DNA of 54,061 nucleotides from Maribacter algarum (ex Lu et al. 2025) (nom. illeg.) (GCA_947495915.1 CANMAW010000011.1:1-54061); one strand, 5' to 3'; counted from the stretch's first letter, positions 24,043 through 33,948 are shown. Made by a program: numbers and translations. The notes: generated by a model from the sequence alone, not told the origin.

Positions 24043-24516
24043 ATGAAAAAAGAACTTTCTGTAATTATTCAAAATCTTAGTGATTCTTTTAATGGTCAAC
24101 CTTGGTACGGGCCTTCTGTTACCAAAAAGCTATTAGAGATACCTTTGGAAGTTGTAAATGATACGACGTACAGCGGAAAATCGATCGCTATTCTAATACA
24201 GCATATTTACAATTGGCGCCTTTTTGTTTTAAAAAAGTTAGCCGGTGATAAAGATTATAATATTGTCATTGATGGTGAAAACGACTGGGATGCTATTACA
24301 ATTTCTAGTGAAGATGAGTGGGCACTTTTAATGCATAAACTTCAAGATTCTCAAGAGCAATTACTACAACAATTGGCATTACAAACTGATGATTTACTTC
24401 TAGAAAAAGTACCAGGAAAGGATTATAATTTTGGCCCGATTCTAACTAGTATTGCCCAGCACGATATTTATCATTTGGGTCAAATTGCAATGCTTAATGC
24501 TATGTTGAAGCACTAA
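24043..24516 (+). CDS. DinB-like (YfiT/DinB superfamily) protein
   Basis: 157 residues, four-helix DinB fold. Likely metal-binding histidines lie in SIAILIQHIYNWRLFVLKKL and the C-terminal IAQHDIYHLGQIAMLN, the usual H-x3-H pair of the superfamily. Members include bacillithiol or mycothiol-dependent transferases and many of unknown role. Six bases after MmcQ. Confidence 0.85.
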   Translation: MKKELSVIIQNLSDSFNGQPWYGPSVTKKLLEIPLEVVNDTTYSGKSIAILIQHIYNWRLFVLKKLAGDKDYNIVIDGENDWDAITISSEDEWALLMHKLQDSQEQLLQQLALQTDDLLLEKVPGKDYNFGPILTSIAQHDIYHLGQIAMLNAMLKH

Positions 24517-24558
24517 GTAATATCCTGTATCTTTACGATCTTAAAATGGAAGTTCTAC

Positions 24559-26331
24559 ATGCAAGATTTGAATACTTTTTATAAAAGTAAAGTCAAAACA
24601 CACAGCGAATCTTTAATTGAAATAAAAAGAAAACTGGCGGCCTCTAGTACCTTGCGCCTGCTTCTTTTTATTACCGCTTTTTTCTTAATAATTATCTTAA
24701 AAGATAATACAAAAATGGTACTAGCAATCGCTATTATAGGCATCGCTATTTTTCTATATTTGGTGTCAAGACATACGAACTTGCGTTACAAGCGAGATGT
24801 GATTGTTGCTTTAAAACAGATGAATGAAACTGAATTACGGGTTTTAGATCGTAAATTTCATGACCTACCTACCGGAACCGAATTTAAAAATGACCTACAC
24901 TATTTCAGTCAAGATATTGATCTGTTTGGCAAAGGTTCTTTTTATCAATATAGCAATCGTACTGCTCTTAAGCAGGGTAGTGCAGCCTTGGCAAGTTTGC
25001 TCACGGAAAATTCTATTGCGTCTATTACTACAAAACAAGAGGCCATTCAAGAACTTTCTCGAAAGCCAGATTGGCGCCAGCAATTTTCAGCGGTAGCTTC
25101 CTTGACGAAAACAGAAACCTCAACCACTTCTATTTCAAAATGGCTCGAAAACTATCGTTCTTTTGTGCCGAAAATAATGAAGTTTTTGCCTTTGGTTTTT
25201 TCTATAATTTCAGTGCTTTGTTTTGCATTGTATTTCTTTGGGTTAATTCATGGCTTAGCCCTGTTGATATTGTTAGTCATAGGCTTCGCTATTTCGGGTA
25301 CATTCACGAAAAAGATCACACGTTTAGGCCACGCCAGTACAAAAATGCAAAGCACATTTCAGCAATATAATCGTTTGCTTCAAATTATTGAAGACACTGA
25401 ATTTTCAGCCGAATTGCTTAAAGAAAAGAAAAAACAAATTACTAAAGAAGGTAAAAAAACCTCTGAGATATTGAAAGAGTTTTCGATTCTTCTTGGAAAC
25501 CTTGATCAGAATAATAATGTGTTTTACCTCGTTTTTGGCAATGGTTATTTTTTGAGAGGTTTGGCAACGAGTTATAAAATTGAACAGTGGATTGCAACCC
25601 ACGGCAATGCCGCTCACGATTGGTTTGAGGTGATTTCCTTTTTTGATGCCTATATCAGTTTGAGCACATTTGCTTTTAATCATCCAAATTATACGTTTCC
25701 TAAAATAGTTGATTCTGAGATTGTAATGCATTCCAAAGGGGCGGGGCATCCTCTTTTGAACCCTGAAAAAAGTGTTTTGAATGATTTCAAAATTGATGCA
25801 GAACAGTTTTTTATTATTACAGGAGCTAACATGGCTGGCAAAAGTACATTTCTGCGCACCGTATCTTTACAAATTATGATGGCAAATGTGGGCTTGCCGG
25901 TTTGTGCTGAAGAAGTAAGTTATCATCCTATTAAACTTATTACGAGTATGCGTACAACAGATTCACTTACCGATGATGAATCTTACTTTTTTTCAGAGTT
26001 GAAACGACTTAAATTCATTGTAGATGAAATTCAAAACGATCGATATTTTATAATTTTAGATGAAATTCTCAAAGGAACCAATAGTACAGATAAAGCTAAA
26101 GGGTCACGAAAATTTGTAGAAAAGTTAGTAGGTTCAAAATCTACCGGAATTATCGCTACTCATGATTTAAGTTTATGCGAGGTGGCCACCGAACTACCGC
26201 AAATCGCAAATCATTATTTTGATGCTGAAATTATAGATGACGAACTTCATTTTGACTATCGATTTAAAAAAGGTATTTGTCAAAATATGAATGCTTCATT
26301 TTTACTTAAAAAGATGGGTATTGTGAATTAA
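24559..26331 (+). CDS. Membrane-anchored MutS-family ATPase
   Basis: 590 residues. Two N-terminal hydrophobic helices (about 32-50, 55-72) and another pair near 205-240 flank a MutS core/lever-like helical region. The C-terminus is a MutS domain V ATPase: Walker A FFIITGANMAGKSTFLRT near residue 425, the TTDSLTDDESYFFSELKRLK signature, Walker B RYFIILDEILKGTNS and the ATHDLSLCEVA switch histidine. The mismatch-recognition domain of true MutS is missing. These membrane MutS relatives are widespread in Bacteroidota and uncharacterised; mismatch repair is not implied. Confidence 0.85.
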   Translation: MQDLNTFYKSKVKTHSESLIEIKRKLAASSTLRLLLFITAFFLIIILKDNTKMVLAIAIIGIAIFLYLVSRHTNLRYKRDVIVALKQMNETELRVLDRKFHDLPTGTEFKNDLHYFSQDIDLFGKGSFYQYSNRTALKQGSAALASLLTENSIASITTKQEAIQELSRKPDWRQQFSAVASLTKTETSTTSISKWLENYRSFVPKIMKFLPLVFSIISVLCFALYFFGLIHGLALLILLVIGFAISGTFTKKITRLGHASTKMQSTFQQYNRLLQIIEDTEFSAELLKEKKKQITKEGKKTSEILKEFSILLGNLDQNNNVFYLVFGNGYFLRGLATSYKIEQWIATHGNAAHDWFEVISFFDAYISLSTFAFNHPNYTFPKIVDSEIVMHSKGAGHPLLNPEKSVLNDFKIDAEQFFIITGANMAGKSTFLRTVSLQIMMANVGLPVCAEEVSYHPIKLITSMRTTDSLTDDESYFFSELKRLKFIVDEIQNDRYFIILDEILKGTNSTDKAKGSRKFVEKLVGSKSTGIIATHDLSLCEVATELPQIANHYFDAEIIDDELHFDYRFKKGICQNMNASFLLKKMGIVN

Positions 26332-26394
26332 GATAAGTAACAAGTCAAAACCCTATATTGAAAATGGATAATTGCTCTTGCCTCAATTGATACT

Positions 26395-27396
26395 ATGGAT
26401 TCATTAACACAAATTGTTTTAGGTGCCGCAGTCGGCGAGGCTGTTTTAGGAAAAAAAGTAGGTAACAAGGCAATGCTATATGGAGCCATTGCCGGAACCA
26501 TTCCTGATTTAGATGTTTTAGCTCGTAATTTTGTAGATACGGTAACGGCTACCGAATGGCATCGCGGCTTTAGTCATTCTATTTTTTTTTCGGTCTTATT
26601 TGCTCCGATATTTGGATGGCTGGTTTGGAAGTTGAATACCAAAGATATAGCCACTTGGAAAGATTGGTCATGGCTGATGTTTTGGGGATTATTTACTCAC
26701 CCTATTCTTGATGCCTTTACAACCTGGGGAACACAACTATTTTGGCCATTAGAAATTCGTTTAGCTTTTCAGAATATTTTCGTTATTGACCCCTTATATA
26801 CCTTGCCTTTTTTGGTGTTTCTTGTCTTGGCGATGTTTCAAAAAAGAACCTCCGATCGCAGACGCAAGTTAAATCGTTGGGGACTTGTGGTTAGTAGTAG
26901 TTATTTAATTCTTACTTTGATTTTAAAGGGTTTTGCTTTTCAGAAATTTGTGAGCAGCTTAGAAAACCAAAATATTACCTATTCTGAAATCGACATTCGG
27001 CCAGCACCTTTCAGTACCCTTTTATGGACCGCAAATGTTGATGTTGATGATGCCTATTTAATTGGTAATTATTCCTTTTTTGATACAAAACCAATACATT
27101 TTGAGTCGTATCAGAAAAACCAGACTCTTTTAGGAAGTTTAAAAGATGATGATAAAATAAAACGCTTAATAAAAATAGCGGAAGGTTGGTATACCATTTC
27201 AAAAGAAAAAGATCAACTTATGTTTAATGACTTACGTTTTGGGTTATTAAGTTTAAAGCAGCATGAAAAACAATTTGCTTTCTCATATCAATTAACACCA
27301 ACAAAAAATGGGGTGAAAGTAACTGAAACTCCAAAGAAAATGTCTGATGCCGATGGTTTATTTCAGAGTCTTTGGCAAAGAATTTTAGGAAATTGA
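26395..27396 (+). CDS. YdjM/DUF457-type membrane-bound metal-dependent hydrolase
   Basis: 333 residues with several membrane segments. N-terminal MDSLTQIVLGAAVGEAVLGKKVGNKAMLYGAIAGTIPDLDVLA and the metal-ligand pattern WHRGFSHSIFF and THPILDAFTTWGT identify the family, whose founding member is LexA-regulated YdjM. Reaction unknown; proposed phospholipase-type hydrolase. The C-terminal 130 residues are probably periplasmic. The next gene starts six bases beyond its stop. Confidence 0.85.
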   Translation: MDSLTQIVLGAAVGEAVLGKKVGNKAMLYGAIAGTIPDLDVLARNFVDTVTATEWHRGFSHSIFFSVLFAPIFGWLVWKLNTKDIATWKDWSWLMFWGLFTHPILDAFTTWGTQLFWPLEIRLAFQNIFVIDPLYTLPFLVFLVLAMFQKRTSDRRRKLNRWGLVVSSSYLILTLILKGFAFQKFVSSLENQNITYSEIDIRPAPFSTLLWTANVDVDDAYLIGNYSFFDTKPIHFESYQKNQTLLGSLKDDDKIKRLIKIAEGWYTISKEKDQLMFNDLRFGLLSLKQHEKQFAFSYQLTPTKNGVKVTETPKKMSDADGLFQSLWQRILGN

Positions 27397-27401
27397 CCCC
27401 T

Positions 27402-28022
27402 ATGAAAAATCAGGTTGTTTGTTGGTTAGGATTAATAGGATCAGTACTGTTTATAGGCACCAGTATAATCGGTGGTTTGCAAATTGAAGGGTATAGTTTT
27501 ACTCGTCAGTATATTAGCGAAAGTTATGCCAATGGTGTTCCTAATACCATCTATTTGAGAAAAATTTATTTTCTAAGTGGAGCACTATTAGCTTCTTTCG
27601 GTTTTTTGGCCCCCTACGTTATTAAAAGTTCTAAGCCGGTCACCATTAGTTTTGTATTATTTGCCATATTTTATGGTTTAGCAACAATAGTAACTAGTGT
27701 CTTTCCTTGCGATTTGGGTTGTCCTGCAGGTTTTGATGTTAGCGCTAGCCAGTTGATTCATAATTTTTCAGGCTTTTTAACCTATGCTATAGTTCCACTC
27801 TGTTTGATAGTTATGGGATTAAGGTTTAAAAAGCAATTAACTTTAGCCAAACTCGCAATGGTTACCTTAGTTGCTGGGGTATTATCACTGGTCTTCGTGA
27901 TACTATTGTTTAAACAACCTGACGGACCATATATTGGCCTTTTTCAACGAATAATCGAAGGAAGTATATTAATTTGGGTGATATATGTTTCGTTATTTTT
28001 AAAAACCTATCGTCATGAATAA
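27402..28022 (+). CDS. DUF998 domain-containing membrane protein
   Basis: 206 residues from ATG 27402, about six transmembrane helices. Family landmarks: the SRQYISE-type YSFTRQYISESYANG, VFPCDLGCP and a central HNFSGFL. Function unknown. Ends with an eight-base overlap into the next lipoprotein gene, so the two are translationally coupled. Confidence 0.82.
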   Translation: MKNQVVCWLGLIGSVLFIGTSIIGGLQIEGYSFTRQYISESYANGVPNTIYLRKIYFLSGALLASFGFLAPYVIKSSKPVTISFVLFAIFYGLATIVTSVFPCDLGCPAGFDVSASQLIHNFSGFLTYAIVPLCLIVMGLRFKKQLTLAKLAMVTLVAGVLSLVFVILLFKQPDGPYIGLFQRIIEGSILIWVIYVSLFLKTYRHE

Positions 28023-29844
28023 AATTGGGCTGCTACTTATTGTATTGCTTTGTATTAATTGTAAAAATGAAAAAGCGGAATTATCGCTTGCAAAATATCA
28101 GCAATGGCATACTATAGAGATTCCTTTTGAGGGGCCAGAAACGTCTGAATCTGCTGAGGAAAATCCTTTTTTGAATTATAAATTGGAGGTTACATTTAAG
28201 CATGAAGAAACTGAATATCAAATCAGGGGTTTTTATGCAGCTGATGGCAATTCTGCTGAAACAAGTGCTGATGCGGGCAATGTTTGGAAGGTGCGGTTTA
28301 CACCAGATAAAATAGGTAGGTGGAGCTATTCCGCTCAATTATTTTATGGAGACAGCATTGCTATAAAAAGTGTAGCAGCCACAAAGATTGACCTTAGTAG
28401 CGCTGCTGGGCAGTTTGAAGTGCTTCCTTCAAATAAAACAGGAAAAGACTTTAGAGCACACGGTAGATTAATTGCCGATAATGGATATTTTAAATTTAAA
28501 GACTCCGACGCCTATTGGTTGAAAGGAGGCGCTGATAGTCCTGAAAATCTATTAGCCTTTGAGGATTTTGATGCTACCTATCGCATGCAATCTTCGAATG
28601 ATGATGGTGAAGCCAAAACAAACGATACTATTCATAGTTACGCTCCACATCTTGAAGATTGGAATGAGGGAGACGTAACATGGCAAGATGGTAAGGGCAA
28701 AGGTTTGGTAGGTGCACTCAATTATTTGGCTTCAAAAAATATGAATGTCGCTTACTTTTTAACTTTAAATATTAAGGGTGATGGAAAAGATGTTTGGCCA
28801 TACGTTGATCCAGATGATTTTACCCGATTTGATGTAAGTAAGTTGGCGCAATGGGAAATCGTGTTTCAGCACATGCAATCGAAAGGAATTTTACTGCACA
28901 TGGTTTTACAAGAAACCGAAAATGAAACGATGTTAGATGATGGAGATACGGGGCCGTTACGTCGGTTGTATTTTCAAGAATTGGTCGCTAGATTTGGGCA
29001 CCATTTGGGTTTAAATTTTAATCTTGGTGAAGAAAATGGTTATGCCGATTTTTCCCCCATTTCGCAAAATGATCAGCAGCGAAAAGCGATGACCGATTTT
29101 TTAACAGAGATTGACCCTTACAATCATCCCATTCTATTGCATACGCACTCACATGAACCTGCTCGTGGTGCTGTTTTAGATTCTATAATAGGATTTAAAA
29201 ATTTAGACGGACTATCATTACAAGTAGATAAAAGAGAAGCTGCTGCTGAGGTGGTGACAACTTGGAAAGAAAAATCAGTCAAAGCCGGCCATAATTGGAT
29301 GATTACTATGGATGAAATAGGCTTGTGGCATACAGGTGCGCAAGCTGATGAAGTAACTCCTAATCATGATTCATTAAGAGGAAATGTTTTATGGGGAACC
29401 CTGTTATCTGGTGCTGCGGGTGTGGAGTGGTATTTTGGGGCTCACAATTTCTATAACGATTTAAATGCCGAAGATTGGCGAACTCGCGACCGCTTGTGGG
29501 AACTAACAGATCATGCCTTATCTTTTTTTCAGAACTATCTACCGTATTGGGAAATGCAACCGAATAAAATGCTGGTAAATGACCCTAAAGCCCATTGCTT
29601 TATGAAAGAAGACGAAGTTTATGCGCTTTATTTGCCAGAAGGTAAATTGCAAACCATAGATTTAAGTCATTCCCAAGTTAGCTATACTGTTCGTTGGTAC
29701 AATCCACTAAATGGCGGTGACTTACAATTAGGTAGTGTTGAAACCTTAACGGGTGGTGCAATTCAAGCCATCGGAAACCCTCCAACTGAAGTTAAGCAGC
29801 TGCAAGATTGGGTCGTTTTACTGCAAGTAAAAGAGAATAAGTAG
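28015..29844 (+). CDS. DUF5060 domain lipoprotein, putative glycoside hydrolase
   Basis: 609 residues. MNKIGLLLIVLLCINC is a lipoprotein signal. A beta-sandwich DUF5060 domain (about 25-115: QWHTIEIPF ... GRWSYSAQL) precedes a TIM-barrel-like domain (about 140-500) carrying two conserved acidic stretches, LNFNLGEENGYADF and WMITMDEIGLWHTG, plausible acid/base and nucleophile of a retaining glycosidase, and a C-terminal collagenase-associated beta domain. Related proteins include apiosidase-type and other glycosidases. Substrate unknown. It sits 9 kb from the alginate locus with no SusCD pair of its own. Confidence 0.75.
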   Translation: MNKIGLLLIVLLCINCKNEKAELSLAKYQQWHTIEIPFEGPETSESAEENPFLNYKLEVTFKHEETEYQIRGFYAADGNSAETSADAGNVWKVRFTPDKIGRWSYSAQLFYGDSIAIKSVAATKIDLSSAAGQFEVLPSNKTGKDFRAHGRLIADNGYFKFKDSDAYWLKGGADSPENLLAFEDFDATYRMQSSNDDGEAKTNDTIHSYAPHLEDWNEGDVTWQDGKGKGLVGALNYLASKNMNVAYFLTLNIKGDGKDVWPYVDPDDFTRFDVSKLAQWEIVFQHMQSKGILLHMVLQETENETMLDDGDTGPLRRLYFQELVARFGHHLGLNFNLGEENGYADFSPISQNDQQRKAMTDFLTEIDPYNHPILLHTHSHEPARGAVLDSIIGFKNLDGLSLQVDKREAAAEVVTTWKEKSVKAGHNWMITMDEIGLWHTGAQADEVTPNHDSLRGNVLWGTLLSGAAGVEWYFGAHNFYNDLNAEDWRTRDRLWELTDHALSFFQNYLPYWEMQPNKMLVNDPKAHCFMKEDEVYALYLPEGKLQTIDLSHSQVSYTVRWYNPLNGGDLQLGSVETLTGGAIQAIGNPPTEVKQLQDWVVLLQVKENK

Positions 29845-30006
29845 CGTTGGTAACTCATGTTATTAAAGTATTCTTTTACATACTAAAAACAACTTTTTAC
29901 AACAAAAACTTCAAAATAAGTAGTAGTATTCCTACATTTAAATTATTGTTTTGTACTATCTGCATGTTGATAGTATACAAATAATATCCCAATATCTTAA
30001 AATTGT

Positions 30007-30369
30007 ATGGAATCAAAGAAAGAATATGTTTACAATCCGAGAGGCTTTATGGAAGAGCTCCCGAATTTATCTTATGTAGTAAGTCTTGTTGGTGATGATT
30101 TTGATTTTAAAGAAAAGTTTTTAGCAATTATTAAACATGAATTTCCTTTTGAATTGGGTTTGTATACTTTTCATATTAAACGCGAAGAGCCTCGTCACGC
30201 AGCAGAATACGTACATAAACTAAAATATAGAATTAGTGCTTTAGGAATGGATCAAGCTTATGAATTTGCTGACAAATTCGAAGAAAGGTTGCAAAAAGGT
30301 GACATGTCACTAGCCACCGAATTTAATAGAATACTAAAAAAAATTGATGCTTATCTTCAAAATATTTAA
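30007..30369 (+). CDS. Histidine-containing phosphotransfer (Hpt) domain protein
   Basis: 120 residues, all-helical. AEYVHKLKYRISALGM matches the Hpt pattern H-x-L-K-(x4)-xxLG with H70 as the phospho-accepting histidine. A free-standing Hpt would pass phosphate between a hybrid kinase and a response regulator; neither is nearby. Convergent with the DUF4407 gene, six bases apart. Confidence 0.75.
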   Translation: MESKKEYVYNPRGFMEELPNLSYVVSLVGDDFDFKEKFLAIIKHEFPFELGLYTFHIKREEPRHAAEYVHKLKYRISALGMDQAYEFADKFEERLQKGDMSLATEFNRILKKIDAYLQNI

Positions 30370-30375
30370 GGTGAA

Positions 30376-31476
30376 TTAAAGGCTTTTAACTTGAAGATCA
30401 TGAAAAGCATCTACTTGTAATTTTAAGAGCTCTTCCGCCTTTTTCTTTTTGTATGCATATACTTCTTCTTCGGTTTTAATTTCACTATATATTTTTTCAT
30501 TTAACTGACTGTCGGTTGTCAATAAGTGCTTGCGTTGCTTAACTTTTTGGTCAACCCAAGTTTTTAATGTGCTTTCTTCATCTTCTAATTTTAAATCATA
30601 AGCTCCTTTTGGTGCCAATAATTTGGCAATAATAGGCGAGGTTTCAATGGCCAGAAAAAGCAGAAAAATAAAAAAAGAAGGTAACCAAGGAAGTTTGTCC
30701 AAAGCAGTAATTCGCGCCATGAGTCCGTCAAAACCATCAATAACAGGTTGTGAATTATTAACCACCTGATCATACTTTGTATTTAAAGCAGCAATCTGGC
30801 TTTCTAAAGCCGTGATTTTTTCGTTATTCATACTTTTTAATGATTGAAGGTCTGCTAAAGCAGCATCATGTTTTTGACGCTTTTCTTCATAAACAGGTCC
30901 CTTACCTAAAAGCATAGAGCCGGCAGTTCCTTCAGCTTCTGAGATGTACGTATTATATAAGGCGTCAGTAGCTTCTTCTTTGGTAATAATTTCATTTTTT
31001 AGGCCTGTAATCTCTTGTTTTAACTTTGTTATTGTTGGGGTGTATTGTAAGGCGAGTTGTTCTTTATTGGCTAAAGTCATGGCATTTTTTTCTTCCAACA
31101 ACACTTGGTTGATTTCCTTTTCGAAAATTTTCATTTCTAAAGGTTTTGAAATAACAACAGCAATAATAACAGCCAGAATAATTCGTGGTGTTGCTTGAAG
31201 CAATTCTCTGCTGAAACTATTACTTTTTTTAATGGTAGACACGATAAAGCGGTCTAAATTAAAAATTAGCAGTCCCCATATTAATCCAAAGAAAATAGCG
31301 GTGAATGCATTGTCAAAAACGGTATATAAAGCATAGCTACTTGCTATAAAGGCCATGATGGCTGTAAAAAAAACGGTGGCGCCTATTCCGGCATATTTAT
31401 TTTGTTCTCCTGCAGAACAAGTCTTTAAAATAGTAGTATCGGCTCCTGAACAGAGAATAAAGAAAGATTGTAACAT
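30376..31476 (-). CDS. DUF4407 domain-containing membrane protein
   Basis: 366 residues from ATG 31476, where the family N-terminus MLQSFFILCSGADTTILKTC begins. Four transmembrane segments: two near 30-75 and one near 90-110 followed by a long coiled-coil (about 125-245) outside or inside the membrane, and the fourth near 265-285 with ETSPIIAKLLAPKGAYD after it. Unknown function, common in Bacteroidota. Highly charged coiled-coil suggests a scaffold or mechanosensor-like role, which is inference. Confidence 0.85.
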   Translation of the reverse strand: MLQSFFILCSGADTTILKTCSAGEQNKYAGIGATVFFTAIMAFIASSYALYTVFDNAFTAIFFGLIWGLLIFNLDRFIVSTIKKSNSFSRELLQATPRIILAVIIAVVISKPLEMKIFEKEINQVLLEEKNAMTLANKEQLALQYTPTITKLKQEITGLKNEIITKEEATDALYNTYISEAEGTAGSMLLGKGPVYEEKRQKHDAALADLQSLKSMNNEKITALESQIAALNTKYDQVVNNSQPVIDGFDGLMARITALDKLPWLPSFFIFLLFLAIETSPIIAKLLAPKGAYDLKLEDEESTLKTWVDQKVKQRKHLLTTDSQLNEKIYSEIKTEEEVYAYKKKKAEELLKLQVDAFHDLQVKSL

Positions 31477-31594
31477 GATGTGATGATTTGATTGATGAAT
31501 TTGAAGGGTTAACATCGTAAGAATGGTACCTCTACATAAAAATAACTACGTTATTTAAGCAATTAGTATATTGATATTGTACTTTGTTACAAAA

Positions 31595-31617
31595 AAAGCC
31601 TTCAAGATGAAGGCTTT
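31595..31617 (-). terminator. Intrinsic terminator of the second M56 operon
   Basis: AAAGCCTTC-atctt-GAAGGCTTT read on the minus strand, perfect 9 bp stem, followed by a run of T, 22 bases beyond the M56 stop at 31639. Confidence 0.85.
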
Positions 31618-31638
31618 ATACTAGTTGATGTTTATTTA

Positions 31639-33513
31639 CTACTTGATTCGAATCGGTGCCGTTGATAATTTAACGGTCGGTTTTTTGCCACCTGTAGATC
31701 GGCTATCAACATTTATAGATTTATCTTTTTTCATCAATTCTATAGCCTCGTCAGAAGATATTTCTTTGCCATCAAAATAAAATGTAGCTCCTTTTTTTGC
31801 CATTGCTATAACATGATCTAATGGATCCATGGGCGGTTCAGGTGTTGGTATATCACTCATTTCTGTTTTGAGCGATTTAGGTGGTTTTGGTGCTTTGGGT
31901 TGTTTTGCCACTTTTAATGGTTTATCTGACTTTATGTGTTTTGGTGCTTTTGGCGGTGGTGGTGGTTCTGGAAAGTCTGGATAGGGTTCTGCATTGGCTT
32001 TTTGTGCCACGGTCATTAATCCGTAAATATGTGTTAAGCGATGAACATCTTTAATTTTAATATGTATCGATTCGTTTTTTGAAATCATGGTGTTATACTT
32101 CTTAGCCAACCCATTGTATTCGATCATTTGCGCTTTTGAAGCTCCTTTGTTTTTATTTATAGACAGCTTTTTTGGCCCTATAATCTCAATGGTTGCAGCA
32201 CCATAATCTGTAACAATTTGATTTACCTTTAAAATCACCTTTTTAGGTGTATTGGCGTCTACATAAATGAAGGCCTTTATCGTTTTTTGCTTTTGTTTGA
32301 AGGTAAGATTATTGTTTAAGCGAGATAGATATTCTGGTAGTGCCTCTAAGCCAACCAATTCATCATGCACTAAGAGTTGTCCCTTACTGTTAATATTAAT
32401 CTCTATTATATTTGTTTCATTTACAGGAGTTGATGTCTCTTGAGTTATTATTTCAGGAAATACATTAGCGTCTTTTTTTTGTTTTTCGGTCATTAAAGCA
32501 TAAATCTGCTTCATTCTTTGAATATCACTTTCTTGAGGTCTAACGTTAAAATCGTAAAATAGTTGATGACTTTTAGCCAGCCCATTGTACTCTTCTAACA
32601 TGGTTGTACTAACCCGTTCTTCAACGATAGTTTGAGTTTCACTAAACCCCAAAAGTAAAATAGCTAACAAGGGTAATAGTAATAAGCTACGAAACAAGAC
32701 TGCTTTTTTTGATGTGTGTGTTTTCATGATTGTAAATCGTTTTTTGATTGATGAATAATTTATAGCATTTGCCATTTGCTGATACTTTTTTTCGCTATCG
32801 GATGATAAGTACGATAGTAGTGTGTTTTGGTAAGTATTTCGGTCAATGTTATTTTTAAGTACGGCTTGGTCGGCTAAAAATTCATGATTAAGCTTGATCG
32901 CTTTTTTTGTGAAATAGATAAGAGGATTTACCCAAAAGATCACTTGTAAAAACTCGATAATTACGACGTCAATACTATGTTTTTGTTTGGCGTGGGTTTC
33001 TTCATGCAGCAACACTTCTTGAGGTATTTCTTGAGCCTCGAGCTTCTTTTTATTTAGAAATATAAAATTGAAAAAGGTATGTGGTGTTACTTTCTCAAGT
33101 ATTAATACTTGAGTAAAGCTTGCTTTTTTAAGCTTTTGATTTTTTTGTACTCGTCTATAAATTTGAAATAGATTTCGAACAAACTTATATCCGAAGAAAA
33201 ACAAACCGATATAGTAAACGGTCCATAAAATAGGGGCAATGTCTAGAACATCTGCCTCTAAATTTTGAGGTACTCCAATGACGCCGTTTGTTAAGTTTGA
33301 CGCTATTTGGTCAGGTTCATTTATAACAGGCGAGCTAGGTGTGAATTCAACATATTCAGTAAAAACTAATGCTGGTATTATCAATGAAAAACCTATTGAA
33401 AATAGTAAAAAAAACCGCTTGAAAATATGCATGTTTTCACGTTCTAGCAATAGTTTGTAGAACAGTAATAGAATGGCCATACAGCCAATGGTTTTTAAGA
33501 GATAGATGAGCAT
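31639..33513 (-). CDS. M56-family membrane metalloprotease (BlaR1-like) 2 with proline-rich C-terminus
   Basis: 624 residues. The N-terminal 270 residues form the BlaR1-type membrane protease: helices near 3-22, 33-52 and 95-112, zinc motif HEETH near residue 170 and an LNHEFLADQAV segment with the third ligand, then a membrane helix near 275. The extracytoplasmic part contains two copies of a repeat EYNGLAK ... IYxLMTxxQK (starting near residues 306 and 464) separated by a beta-rich stretch. A P/K-rich linker (FPEPPPPPKAPKH ... PKAPKPPK) follows the second copy. No TonB_C pair, unlike the 15.4 kb homologue, so the signal sensed should differ. Confidence 0.85.
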   Translation of the reverse strand: MLIYLLKTIGCMAILLLFYKLLLERENMHIFKRFFLLFSIGFSLIIPALVFTEYVEFTPSSPVINEPDQIASNLTNGVIGVPQNLEADVLDIAPILWTVYYIGLFFFGYKFVRNLFQIYRRVQKNQKLKKASFTQVLILEKVTPHTFFNFIFLNKKKLEAQEIPQEVLLHEETHAKQKHSIDVVIIEFLQVIFWVNPLIYFTKKAIKLNHEFLADQAVLKNNIDRNTYQNTLLSYLSSDSEKKYQQMANAINYSSIKKRFTIMKTHTSKKAVLFRSLLLLPLLAILLLGFSETQTIVEERVSTTMLEEYNGLAKSHQLFYDFNVRPQESDIQRMKQIYALMTEKQKKDANVFPEIITQETSTPVNETNIIEININSKGQLLVHDELVGLEALPEYLSRLNNNLTFKQKQKTIKAFIYVDANTPKKVILKVNQIVTDYGAATIEIIGPKKLSINKNKGASKAQMIEYNGLAKKYNTMISKNESIHIKIKDVHRLTHIYGLMTVAQKANAEPYPDFPEPPPPPKAPKHIKSDKPLKVAKQPKAPKPPKSLKTEMSDIPTPEPPMDPLDHVIAMAKKGATFYFDGKEISSDEAIELMKKDKSINVDSRSTGGKKPTVKLSTAPIRIK

Positions 33514-33515
33514 GG

Positions 33516-33881
33516 CTATTTCTTTTTTATTTCGTTATCTATTAGTTGCTTTAAAGCTTCTAGTTCTTTTTTACTCAAATTTGTTTCTTGAGTAAAAAAA
33601 GAAGCGAATTGACCCGGACTGTCATTAAAAAAATTTTTAATGAGTCCGTTTACATGTTTCGAGAAATAAACTTTCTTCTTAATTAAGGGGAAATACTCTC
33701 GCGATCTACCGACAGCCGTATAACTTACAAAACCTTTATCTGTCATGCGTTTTAAAAGTGTTGCAACTGTTGTAGTGGCTGGTTTAGGTTCGGGATATGA
33801 TTCTAACAAATCTTTCATAAAGGCTTTTTTAAGCTTCCATAAAATATTCATTAATTCTTCTTCTGTTTTAGATAACTGCAT
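33516..33881 (-). CDS. BlaI/MecI/CopY-family transcriptional repressor 2
   Basis: 121 residues; winged HTH (SKTEEELMNILWKLKKAFMKDLL, KPATTTVATLLKRMTDKGFVSY) and C-terminal dimer/cleavage segment. Stop lies two bases before the M56 start, forming a second blaI-M56 operon. Partner of the protease at 31639; its operators (33949-33992) differ from those of repressor 1, so the two systems should not cross-regulate. Confidence 0.9.
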   Translation of the reverse strand: MQLSKTEEELMNILWKLKKAFMKDLLESYPEPKPATTTVATLLKRMTDKGFVSYTAVGRSREYFPLIKKKVYFSKHVNGLIKNFFNDSPGQFASFFTQETNLSKKELEALKQLIDNEIKKK

Positions 33882-33948
33882 GTGCCAAATAATTCCTTCC
33901 TTAAATCAGGATTTTAATGAAAAATAAATTAGAGTATAAACTATTATT

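Noticed and set aside
24559-26331. DNA mismatch repair MutS
   Set aside because: Only the C-terminal ATPase is MutS-like; the mismatch-binding N-terminal domains are absent and membrane helices are present.
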